Positions 6,097 to 12,343 of a stretch of DNA of 12,343 nt are shown piece by piece. Within the stretch, counting starts at the first letter, position 1; each line of letters starts with the position of its first letter. Under the pieces are notes generated by a model, which saw only the letters and a list, made by a program, of their open reading frames with translations, did no database searches and was not told the origin of the DNA. A program made the position numbers and the translations under genes. Source of the DNA: RUG11237 sp964450185 (lineage in GTDB: Bacteria; Bacillota; Clostridia; Lachnospirales; Lachnospiraceae); NCBI GenBank assembly GCA_964450185.1, contig CAYVCL010000078.1, positions 1 to 12,343 of the forward strand, read 5' to 3'.

Positions 6097-7578
6097 CTAT
6101 TCACCACGGATACACTTATATAGTTCCTCTACAGCATCATCCCTCTCACATGCGATATCAGGAGTAACTAACTTATCAGTACAGTTTTTGTCGGCTCTGT
6201 AAAAGCGTTTTGTGGAAATCTGCATAAATAATTCTGAATTAGGCAATTTGAAACAGGATATTTCTCCGCAACCATTTGGGTTATTGCCGGGTGCCTCTCC
6301 TATGATGGTGCCAAGTTTATTATCCTTTACATATTCTGCAAACATCATGGCAGAACTGAAGGTACCAGCAGAGGTCAGCAAGTACAGGTTGCCATCAAAG
6401 AGCAGGTCTTGGTATTTGTCATTTGGGGTGACTCCATTGCCCAGATTAAGATAAAAGAAGCCTAATCTCCAACTTGTGGAAACTGTTTTATAACTGTCAA
6501 TATCCAAATATTTAAAAAATTCTGTTACAACAAAACTGCTGCCACCGCCATTATTTCTTAAATCTACCGCTATATTTTTAATGTTCAAGTTTTTTACTTC
6601 CTGAAACATGTCATGTACACAGTTAATGTATTCATCATTGTAATTACAGGAATCAAGGGAAAGGATTGCCAGGTTGTTTTCCTGTTCAATCTCATAGCTT
6701 ACAAAGTTTTCCTCCTCATTGTCGGTATCATCAAGGTGATTAAACTCTGCATATTCCTCCCAGACAAGATAATCCTCTAGGAAACATACTTCTGTACGTG
6801 TCTGCCCGGTTTGGGAAGTTAAAGTATATTCCACACCATTTGCGATGTCAAAACCAAGGTAATCAATACCTGCCACGGTAACGATGTCGTCAGAAAGCCA
6901 TTCATATTCCCAAGCGGTAGCTTCAAAACTATAGTATGGACTATGTTCCGCAAGAAGCTGTTCTATAGAAATGCCGTTAACCGCAGTGATAGTATAGCCT
7001 TCGTTTAGCCATTGGCGATAATATTTCATAATACGTCTGTCATCATAATTGCCGGTGACATAAGTGTGCCCATCTTCAAGTAGGGAAAAAATAGATTCTA
7101 TTTTCCGACTAAGTTCATTTACGCTTATGGTGTCGCAAAGATTCAATTCACATTTTACTTTTTCATATTGCAAAGTTATGGCTTCCGGAGCACCGTCATA
7201 ACAAGAAGGATGAAGCTTTTTCAAATACTTCATGGCATAGTCAAGGTCCTTCTGTGCTTCTGTGGAAGTGAGAATAGAATCATATGGCTTTGAAGAATAG
7301 TTGACATTTTTTCGCATAGAGATACTATTCCAGTAAGGAAAGCAATAGCTTCCGAATAGGGATATTACTATGCTAATGATAGTTAAAGTGCATACAAGTG
7401 TCTTCGATTTCTTTTTGGAATTACCTTTTAGAAAAAATAAAACAGTTGCTAAGATTAGCAAGAAAGTAAGCACTATACTTAAAAATTCCGGCATATCAAA
7501 TAGTAGTAAGTTCAATGGAATTAAACTGATAGCCAGCACATCCAGTAAAATACACAGTAAAAGATATTTTTTGTTCAT
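6097..7578 (-). CDS. Membrane-tethered S41-family (C-terminal-processing-like) peptidase
   Basis: A 493-residue protein with three predicted membrane helices at about residues 5-27, 32-50 and 60-80, followed by a large domain probably outside the membrane. The C-terminal part is S41-like: residues about 302-345 end in VDLRNNGGGSS, and SAGTFSSAMMFAEYV (403-417) holds the probable nucleophile Ser408. The upstream LLEDGHTYV (167-175) matches the LxDGHT signature of tricorn-type S41 domains, making His171 a candidate catalytic residue. No clear PDZ domain is seen; TAVNGISIEQLL (198-209) is PDZ-like in part. It probably cleaves peptides or proteins at the outer membrane face; substrates are unknown. 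AAGGAG (7587-7592) lies 8 nt before the start codon. The gene is divergent from the Fn3 protein gene. Catalytic residues were assigned by motif only, so activity is not certain. Confidence 0.82.
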   Translation of the reverse strand: MNKKYLLLCILLDVLAISLIPLNLLLFDMPEFLSIVLTFLLILATVLFFLKGNSKKKSKTLVCTLTIISIVISLFGSYCFPYWNSISMRKNVNYSSKPYDSILTSTEAQKDLDYAMKYLKKLHPSCYDGAPEAITLQYEKVKCELNLCDTISVNELSRKIESIFSLLEDGHTYVTGNYDDRRIMKYYRQWLNEGYTITAVNGISIEQLLAEHSPYYSFEATAWEYEWLSDDIVTVAGIDYLGFDIANGVEYTLTSQTGQTRTEVCFLEDYLVWEEYAEFNHLDDTDNEEENFVSYEIEQENNLAILSLDSCNYNDEYINCVHDMFQEVKNLNIKNIAVDLRNNGGGSSFVVTEFFKYLDIDSYKTVSTSWRLGFFYLNLGNGVTPNDKYQDLLFDGNLYLLTSAGTFSSAMMFAEYVKDNKLGTIIGEAPGNNPNGCGEISCFKLPNSELFMQISTKRFYRADKNCTDKLVTPDIACERDDAVEELYKCIRGE

Positions 7579-7611
7579 TAGCGTTGCTCCTTTAAAGATT
7601 GATTCTTAGGA

Positions 7612-7640
7612 ATAATATCATAGAATCCAAAATCTGTAAA
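7612..7640 (-). promoter_or_regulatory. Sigma-A-type promoter of the S41 peptidase gene
   Basis: On the minus strand TTTACA (7640-7635) and TATTAT (7617-7612) are 17 bp apart, and TGA directly before the -10 box makes it an extended -10. The expected start near 7605 leaves a leader of about 27 nt carrying the AAGGAG site. Confidence 0.7.
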
Positions 7641-7702
7641 ATATGTGAGAGAATTTTGTGGTAGATAAGTAACGAATTGCACATAAATTTTCAAAAAACC
7701 AT

Positions 7703-7728
7703 TAAAAAAATATAAAAAGTGCCGATAA
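7703..7728 (+). promoter_or_regulatory. Candidate SigD/FliA (sigma-28) promoter of the Fn3 protein gene
   Basis: GCCGATAA (7721-7728) equals the FliA -10 consensus, and TAAA (7703-7706) lies 14 nt upstream, within the 14-16 nt reported for B. subtilis SigD. Transcription would begin near 7735, about 55 nt before the start codon. A weaker sigma-A pair overlaps it: TTTTCA (7688-7693), 17 bp, TATAAA (7711-7716). Both could be used. Confidence 0.5.
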
Positions 7729-7789
7729 AATACACATGTACAAAAATAAAGAAACAATAATGAGAAGATTATGAGATGGGGTGCAAAAA

Positions 7790-10600
7790 ATGAAGTTGAA
7801 AAAGTGTGTAACTGTGATTACAGCAGGTAGTATTCTGGCAGCGTCCATAGGTGGAGATGTGACAGCCTTTGCAGCGATGGGGGAAGCTGCACAAGAGCAG
7901 AATCAGGAAGTGTGTAGCGAAAAAATCGCAAACGAAGAAGTCGTAAACGAAGATATTCAAACAGCAGATGCAATAGCAGTGGAACAAGAAGTAGAAACCG
8001 AAGAAACAACGGAAACTTCCCAAGAAGTACTTTTGCAAAATGAAGCAGCTGTTGAAGAGGATGAAGAAACGGAAGAAACCGAAGAAATCGAGATTAGCGA
8101 TGTAAAAGCAGAATATAACGAAAAAACAAACCAAATAACACTTACCTGGAGCATGCAGGAAAATGCCAGTGTAAAAATCTACGTAAACAACAAATTAGAA
8201 GAAGAAAACTATAAAAGAACCGCTTATGTGTATGAGGTTCCACAGGAGGGGATGAATTATACCTTTGAAGTGGTCCCAGCAAACGAGGATGTGGGGGAAG
8301 AAGTGACGGTTTCCGTAGGATATCGGGCTGCCGTGTTAGAACAGGTAAATGTAGAATACGATTTAGAAAAGAAGATATTAGTTGTTGATTGGGAAGGTGA
8401 AAACATTGCCTATGCAGATGTGTATCAGGATGATGTATTGTTAGCAGAAATGGTTTCAGGGGATAAGCTGTCAACGGAACTTAGTCTTGAGGCTTTAAGC
8501 ACACATACATATAAGGTAATTCCTTATAATGCCAATAAAGAAGCTTCAGAAGCTAAAACAGTGCAATATATTGTAGATGATTACATCGCAAAAGTAGAAA
8601 GTCTGACAGTGGATTATCAATCTGCAACCAAACAGATTGTATTACAGTGGACGGCAGTACATACTTCAGGCGTAAGCATTTATGTAAATGAAGAGGAAAT
8701 CGTTAGTAATTTTACAGGAAATAAATATGTGATAAATTACCAGCCACAATCAGGAGCGACTTATAATATTGTAGTTATTCCGTATAATCAAAAAGAAGCA
8801 GAAGGAGAAGAAGCAACGGAAGTGCTTCAGTTAGACCAGTTAGAAACTCCGTATATCAAAAAAGTAAAGCAGAAAAGTGTGTCTGCTACAGATGAAAATG
8901 GGAAATATACAGGATTTCAGAAGCCTGCAGCAGAAATATTCTGGGATGGAGAAGAAAATGCCATTTACGAAATTTATCGTGGAGAGAAAGACAAAAAGAG
9001 TGCATACCATTATGTGGGCAGATTAAAAACGACAAAAGAAGGAGAGTGTAGCTATCTGGATAAAACCATTAGCGTGGGAGAATATTATTATAAGATTCGA
9101 AAAGTAGTTGTGGAAGATGAATATATTTCTCAGGAAATAGCAACCTCCCTTTCTGAAGCGGATAGTATAACTATCACAGTGCCGAGGGCAAAATTAGAGG
9201 CAAAGCTAGTGGAAGGCAATAAGATAGAAATGACATTAGATGCGTCTAAAGATTACGTTTCCGGATATGAAATTTATAAAAAATCAGGAACCGGAAAATA
9301 TAAAAAAACAGCTACGGTAACAGGGAATACTTGGACAGATGAAAATATTACGTTTGGCAAGAGTTATAAATACAAGGCAAGAGCCTACTACTATGACGAA
9401 AAAACAAAAAAGAAATATTATGGTGATTATTCCAGAGTATTCAGTGTCAAAAGTACGTTGGGCAATGTATCACTGAAGGCAAACGCCCTGACAGCTAAAA
9501 AAGTGAAAATAAGCTGGGAAAAAGTGGCGAATGCAGATGGATACGAAGTCTATTTCAAATCTAACGTGCATGGGGATGGTTTCCGTCTTTTAAAAACGAC
9601 ACAAAAATTAAGCTTCGTAAAAGAATTTAAGAAAAGTGGCTCCTACACATTTATGGTAAGAGCTTATAAACAGGGCGAAAATGATAAGATGTATTATTCC
9701 AGTTCAGAAATCATTTATCAGACAGGCTTTACCACACCGACCGGATTCAAGAACAGCAAAACAGTATATACATTTGACAAAACAAAAAACACATTGGTGC
9801 AAAAAGACACCCTTACTTGGGATCGAGTATATGGTGCAGATGGCTATTATATCGAAAGGTATAATTCGAAAACAAAAAAATATGAAACAATTACAAATAT
9901 TAAAAAGAATTCTGTGACAGAATATACATTGGAGCATACGGTTTCAAAAACTACAGTTACCGATAAATACAGAATTACAGCATACGCAGATAATAAGAAA
10001 CTTCAGGGATCTGTAGTGAAAGTGAAATGCCAGCTTGGCAGCACATCGAAAGTACAGACAAAGAGAAACGCAAGTAAAGTTTTGATTAGCTGGAATGCTG
10101 TGGAAGCGGCAGAAAAATACAATGTATATCGCTCCAACGGACGCAGTATGGTTTTGGTTGGAAGTACAGAAAAAACAAAACTGACAGATGAAGGTTTAAG
10201 TCTTGGTGTGACGTATACTTATTATGTACAGGCTGTAAATGAAACCTTAGGCTATCAGGGCGAAAAAAGTAAAGGGAAAACCTTTACCATGCCACTTTCA
10301 AAAGTGGAAAACTTCAGGGCTTCTGTGGCAAAAGATGATACAGTAACCTTAAAATGGTCCAAGGCTTCTCAGGCAGATGGATATATTATATATTATTCCA
10401 ATGAAAAAAATGGAAAATATAAAAAACTGGCAGAAGTAAATAAAAATAACACAAGTTATCAGCACAAAAATCCTGCGATAAATCAGGAAATATATTACAA
10501 AATTACTGCAAAAAAAACAAATGCAGGCGGTAGCATCAGCGAATCCAAAGCATCAGGGGCAGTAAAGGTGTACATTGAAAAAGAAACAGAAGAACTATAA
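7790..10600 (+). CDS. Large secreted protein with about nine Fn3-like modules
   Basis: A 936-residue protein with a signal peptide (basic MKLKK, hydrophobic core about 7-20, likely cleavage after AFA or AFAA near residue 28-29). A strongly acidic stretch (about 31-102) follows, then a chain of beta-sandwich modules at about 103-178, 182-262, 266-348, 353-460, 464-553, 557-645, 648-745, 750-833 and 836-927. Most carry Fn3 hallmarks such as the inner-strand Trp (LTW, ISW, LKW), an ADGYxxY-like strand, and Tyr-rich YxYKxRAY or YYVQA strands. The first three modules are shorter and more alike. No catalytic domain, LPXTG motif, SH3b or choline-binding repeat is seen, so attachment to the cell is unexplained. 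Adhesion or matrix function is inferred only. ATG 7790 was chosen because GGGGTG (7778-7783) is 6 nt upstream; the in-frame GTG at 7781 lies inside that site. No clear terminator follows. Confidence 0.82.
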   Translation: MKLKKCVTVITAGSILAASIGGDVTAFAAMGEAAQEQNQEVCSEKIANEEVVNEDIQTADAIAVEQEVETEETTETSQEVLLQNEAAVEEDEETEETEEIEISDVKAEYNEKTNQITLTWSMQENASVKIYVNNKLEEENYKRTAYVYEVPQEGMNYTFEVVPANEDVGEEVTVSVGYRAAVLEQVNVEYDLEKKILVVDWEGENIAYADVYQDDVLLAEMVSGDKLSTELSLEALSTHTYKVIPYNANKEASEAKTVQYIVDDYIAKVESLTVDYQSATKQIVLQWTAVHTSGVSIYVNEEEIVSNFTGNKYVINYQPQSGATYNIVVIPYNQKEAEGEEATEVLQLDQLETPYIKKVKQKSVSATDENGKYTGFQKPAAEIFWDGEENAIYEIYRGEKDKKSAYHYVGRLKTTKEGECSYLDKTISVGEYYYKIRKVVVEDEYISQEIATSLSEADSITITVPRAKLEAKLVEGNKIEMTLDASKDYVSGYEIYKKSGTGKYKKTATVTGNTWTDENITFGKSYKYKARAYYYDEKTKKKYYGDYSRVFSVKSTLGNVSLKANALTAKKVKISWEKVANADGYEVYFKSNVHGDGFRLLKTTQKLSFVKEFKKSGSYTFMVRAYKQGENDKMYYSSSEIIYQTGFTTPTGFKNSKTVYTFDKTKNTLVQKDTLTWDRVYGADGYYIERYNSKTKKYETITNIKKNSVTEYTLEHTVSKTTVTDKYRITAYADNKKLQGSVVKVKCQLGSTSKVQTKRNASKVLISWNAVEAAEKYNVYRSNGRSMVLVGSTEKTKLTDEGLSLGVTYTYYVQAVNETLGYQGEKSKGKTFTMPLSKVENFRASVAKDDTVTLKWSKASQADGYIIYYSNEKNGKYKKLAEVNKNNTSYQHKNPAINQEIYYKITAKKTNAGGSISESKASGAVKVYIEKETEEL

Positions 10601-10607
10601 AAATGAC

Positions 10608-10636
10608 TTGCATTCTCATTTATAATTGATTACAAT
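10608..10636 (+). promoter_or_regulatory. Possible promoter of the PLC-like gene
   Basis: TTGCAT (10608-10613) and TACAAT (10631-10636) are 17 bp apart. An exact TATAAT at 10621-10626 has no suitable -35 box. The predicted start near 10643 gives a leader of about 50 nt, which contains the inverted repeat CTTAA-GAA-TTAAG (10646-10658). The promoter is plausible but the -35 box is weak. Confidence 0.5.
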
Positions 10637-10693
10637 GGAACTGAGCTTAAGAATTAAGGATGTCAAATCCGTCCAAAATACGTGGAGGTCAAA

Positions 10694-11284
10694 ATGAGAA
10701 AAAAATCACATATATCTCTGGCAAGATATATTGTAGGAGCTATGGAAGTGGAAGAATTAAAAGAGCACAAGAAAGCTTTTTATCTCGGAAGCATTCTTCC
10801 TGACTGTAAACCCTCTTTTCTTACGAAAAGACACGAAATTAACGGAACTTTTGATGATGTAAAGCGTTACATCTTTGACCTGACAACATTTTGTGATGTT
10901 TCTGCTATAAATTCTAGAGCTTATTTTCGGAATTTAGGGCAGGTAATCCATTATATTGCTGATTATTTTACATTCCCTCATAATGAGATTTATCAGGGAA
11001 GTATCAAAGATCATTGTATGTACGAAAAAGAACTAAAGCATACTTTAAATGAGTACATTAAGAGCGGAGAAGCAGAAAAGAACAAAAGAGAGGCACAGAA
11101 CTTTAAGACACCGGAAGCATTATTTGATTATGTATTGAAAGCTCACGAAGAATATTTGAAAGTGAAAAAAACTGTGATGGAAGATTGTAAGTACATTGTT
11201 AAGATATGCCACACAGTGGTAGAAGGTGTAATTAATCTTTTAAATCAGAAGCTGGAAAAGAATTTCATGCCGGTCATTGTTTAA
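10694..11284 (+). CDS. Zinc-dependent phospholipase C family protein, no signal peptide
   Basis: A 196-residue, mostly helical protein of the zinc-dependent phospholipase C/S1-P1 nuclease fold (PF00882-like). Its candidate metal ligands follow the Bacillus cereus PLC pattern: His6, Asp37 (GSILPD), His47, His86 and Asp90 (HYIAD), His96, His107 and Glu111. The spacings H-x3-D, D-x5-H and H-x3-E equal those of the B. cereus enzyme (H118, D122, H128, H142, E146). The ligand supplied there by the mature N-terminal Trp1 has no counterpart. No signal peptide or membrane segment is present, so it appears cytoplasmic, unlike the secreted toxins of the family. It could be a phosphodiesterase or phosphatase; the substrate is unknown. 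The ATG at 10694 has GGAGG (10684-10688) 5 nt upstream; the in-frame GTG at 10682 overlaps this site. A strong terminator follows. Confidence 0.82.
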   Translation: MRKKSHISLARYIVGAMEVEELKEHKKAFYLGSILPDCKPSFLTKRHEINGTFDDVKRYIFDLTTFCDVSAINSRAYFRNLGQVIHYIADYFTFPHNEIYQGSIKDHCMYEKELKHTLNEYIKSGEAEKNKREAQNFKTPEALFDYVLKAHEEYLKVKKTVMEDCKYIVKICHTVVEGVINLLNQKLEKNFMPVIV

Positions 11285-11302
11285 AATTCATAAAGAAATA
11301 TA

Positions 11303-11338
11303 AAAAAATCGCTGTAAGCAAGCTTACAGCGATTTTTT
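11303..11338. terminator. Strong bidirectional terminator
   Basis: A perfect 16-bp stem (11303-11318 with 11323-11338), core ATCGCTGTAAG, closes the loop CAAG and has an A-run on one side and six T on the other. It serves the PLC-like gene on the plus strand and, being symmetrical, tRNA-Glu on the minus strand. Confidence 0.93.
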
Positions 11339-11371
11339 CGGGTTGGGCTATTCTTATTAAAAAATAGTCAA

Positions 11372-11443
11372 CAGCTCGTACGGGAATCGAACCCGTGTTT
11401 CCGCCGTGAGAGGGCGGCGTCTTGACCGCTTGACCAACGAGCC
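11372..11443 (-). tRNA. tRNA-Glu (anticodon CTC)
   Basis: On the minus strand the 72-nt sequence folds as a cloverleaf. The acceptor stem is GGCTCGT with ACGAGCT (first pair G·U), the anticodon stem CCGCC/GGCGG with loop CTCTCAC, and the T arm ACGGG/CCCGT with loop TTCGATT. The anticodon CTC (11410-11408) reads GAG. The discriminator base is G and CCA is not encoded. It is a single tRNA gene with its own promoter, ending at the shared terminator at 11303-11338. Confidence 0.97.
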
Positions 11444-11458
11444 ATATCACAGTTAACA

Positions 11459-11487
11459 ATTATATGACAATATATTTCCAAAGTCAA
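11459..11487 (-). promoter_or_regulatory. Strong sigma-A promoter of tRNA-Glu
   Basis: On the minus strand TTGACT (11487-11482) and a perfect TATAAT (11464-11459) are separated by 17 bp. Transcription should begin near 11452, about 8 nt before the tRNA 5' end. Confidence 0.88.
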
Positions 11488-11510
11488 GCAAAAAATATGA
11501 AATACCGGAC

Positions 11511-11539
11511 TAGCCAGAGGGAGAAGTCTTTGATATAAT
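11511..11539 (+). promoter_or_regulatory. Extended -10 promoter of the CMP-kinase-like gene
   Basis: TATAAT (11534-11539) preceded by TGA (11531-11533) forms an extended -10 box, with TAGCCA (11511-11516) 17 bp upstream as a weak -35 box. It is divergent from the tRNA-Glu promoter, whose -35 box ends at 11487. Confidence 0.72.
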
Positions 11540-11571
11540 AAAACACAGAAAAATACCAAAGGAGGAAACAT

Positions 11572-12231
11572 ATGAATATCACACTTACAGGTAATTTAGG
11601 TTCCGGAAAGACTACTATTTGTAATATTTTAAAAGAACGTGGTTATGAAATTGTATCTACAGGAAAAATCTTTAGACAGATTGCAGAGGAAAAGCAGGTG
11701 TCTGTAATAGAATTAAATAAAATGGCTGAACAGGACAGAAGCATTGATGATTTGCTGGACAATAAGACAGCAGAGCTTGGAAAGACTTTGGACCATGTGG
11801 TGTTTGATTCCCGTCTGGCGTGGAATTTTGTGCCGGATAGTTTCAAAGTATTCTTGCTGGTAGAAACAGACGAAGCGGCAAAGCGCGTATTTAATGATAG
11901 CGAACGAAATGCAGAAAGCTATGCATCTGTGGCAGAAGCAAAAGAAGGTTTAGTTAAGAGAGCCGGACTGGAAAAAACAAGATTTCAGGATTTGTATCAG
12001 ATAAATTACTACGATGCTTCCAATTACAATTTGGTAATTGAAAGTACTATGGCAAAACCGGAAGACATTGCAGATGAAATTATAAAGCAGTATGAGCAGT
12101 ACGAAAAACAGGCTTTTTCCACCAAGGTATTAATCAATGCCAGAGAGGGAGCAGGGTATGTAGAATACTCACGCGAAGCATTTGCAGAAGCCCAGAAAGA
12201 AAAACCATTGGGATTTTTCATGGATTTTTAA
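11572..12231 (+). CDS. Cytidylate-kinase-like P-loop protein
   Basis: A 219-residue nucleoside-monophosphate-kinase-like protein. The Walker A loop GNLGSGKTT is at residues 7-15. STGKIFRQIAEEK (29-41), FDSRLAW (78-84) and the segment RAGLEKTRFQDLY (130-142) with YNLVIEST (152-159) follow the layout of archaeal-type CMP kinases and the cytidylate-kinase-like family (PF13189). The likely reaction is phosphate transfer from ATP to CMP/dCMP or a related nucleotide in the cytoplasm. It is not the standard 220-230-residue bacterial Cmk, which may be encoded elsewhere. After about residue 180 an extra tail of roughly 40 residues ends in GFFMDF and is not part of the kinase core I recognise. AAAGGAGG (11558-11565) lies 6 nt before the ATG. 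It appears monocistronic. Confidence 0.78.
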   Translation: MNITLTGNLGSGKTTICNILKERGYEIVSTGKIFRQIAEEKQVSVIELNKMAEQDRSIDDLLDNKTAELGKTLDHVVFDSRLAWNFVPDSFKVFLLVETDEAAKRVFNDSERNAESYASVAEAKEGLVKRAGLEKTRFQDLYQINYYDASNYNLVIESTMAKPEDIADEIIKQYEQYEKQAFSTKVLINAREGAGYVEYSREAFAEAQKEKPLGFFMDF

Positions 12232-12255
12232 GCGGGAACACCGGAAAAAATAAAA

Positions 12256-12284
12256 AACACTTGAATTGAGTAATGAAAAGTGTT
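12256..12284. other. Inverted repeat overlapping the right-edge promoter
   Basis: AACACTT (12256-12262) and AAGTGTT (12278-12284) form a 7-bp dyad spaced by 15 nt. It overlaps the start of the -35 box and the first base of the -10 box. A third copy of the element, ACACTTGA, occurs at 12300-12307 in the same orientation as 12257-12264. This layout fits an operator, but no T-run follows so a terminator is unlikely. Confidence 0.4.
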
Positions 12285-12289
12285 ATACT
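12261..12289 (+). promoter_or_regulatory. Promoter for a gene beyond the right edge
   Basis: TTGAAT (12261-12266) and TATACT (12284-12289) are 17 bp apart, with TGT directly before the -10 box giving an extended -10. Transcription would start near 12296. No coding sequence begins before the window ends, so the gene it serves is not visible. Confidence 0.65.
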
Positions 12290-12343
12290 CCCATCTTTGA
12301 CACTTGAGAAATAATAAAACAGTCACAACCCCAGTATTTTCAG

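Noticed and set aside
7781..7789. GTG start for the Fn3 protein
   Set aside because: This GTG is part of the GGGGTG ribosome binding site that serves the ATG at 7790.
7769..8134. A minus-strand open frame rich in Phe and Cys opposite the start of the Fn3 gene
   Set aside because: Its composition is the mirror of the Glu-rich GAA/GAG codons on the other strand, so it is a composition artefact.
10601..10621. AAATGA/TCATTT hairpin after the Fn3 gene as a terminator
   Set aside because: The stem is only six AT-rich pairs with a 9-nt loop and no T-run; it is too weak to call.
10682..10693. GTG start for the PLC-like protein
   Set aside because: This GTG overlaps the GGAGG ribosome binding site of the ATG at 10694.
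1..12343. Mobile elements, CRISPR array or defence island
   Set aside because: No transposase or integrase, no target-site duplications, no regularly spaced repeats and no clustered defence genes were seen; both tRNA genes are intact, with no integrase or duplicated tRNA end beside them.

Overview
This window looks like an ordinary chromosomal segment of a low-GC, Gram-positive Clostridia species, most likely of Lachnospiraceae type. The signs are AT-rich DNA, strong AGGAGG-type ribosome binding sites, sigma-A-like promoters, short intergenic gaps closed by hairpin/T-run terminators, and tRNA genes without an encoded CCA. Family assignment is inferred from protein character, since no database search was possible. 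I see no insertion sequence, prophage, CRISPR array or obvious defence island.

Layout. (1) 82-1589: a promoter, a tRNA-Arg(CCG) gene, then a membrane-anchored protein with two SH3b domains, ending in a terminator. A small hairpin can cover the ribosome binding site of this gene. (2) 1629-6057: four closely packed plus-strand genes ending in one terminator: rluF (23S rRNA pseudouridine synthase), ligA (NAD+-dependent DNA ligase, overlapping rluF by 35 nt), metAA (homoserine O-acetyltransferase) and a Fic-domain protein. No functional link between them is evident. (3) 6097-7578, minus strand: a membrane-tethered S41-family peptidase, divergent from (4) 7790-10600: a large secreted protein of about nine fibronectin-III-like modules. 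Its upstream region carries an exact GCCGATAA box with a TAAA box 14 nt before it, resembling the promoter of the motility sigma factor (SigD/FliA). (5) 10694-11284: a small protein with a nearly complete set of zinc-dependent phospholipase C metal ligands but no signal peptide. (6) 11303-11338: a bidirectional terminator, then tRNA-Glu(CTC) on the minus strand, divergent from (7) 11572-12231, a cytidylate-kinase-like P-loop protein. The right edge carries a strong promoter overlapped by an inverted repeat, pointing to a gene outside the window.

No clearly new multi-gene system is visible. The observations most worth following are the DNA ligase, which has replacements at several positions known to matter in E. 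coli LigA (the motif IV lysine and NMN-contact residues) while keeping the nucleophilic lysine; the candidate sigma-D promoter of the Fn3 protein; the leaderless PLC-like protein; and the short mutually exclusive pairings that could control translation of the SH3b protein.
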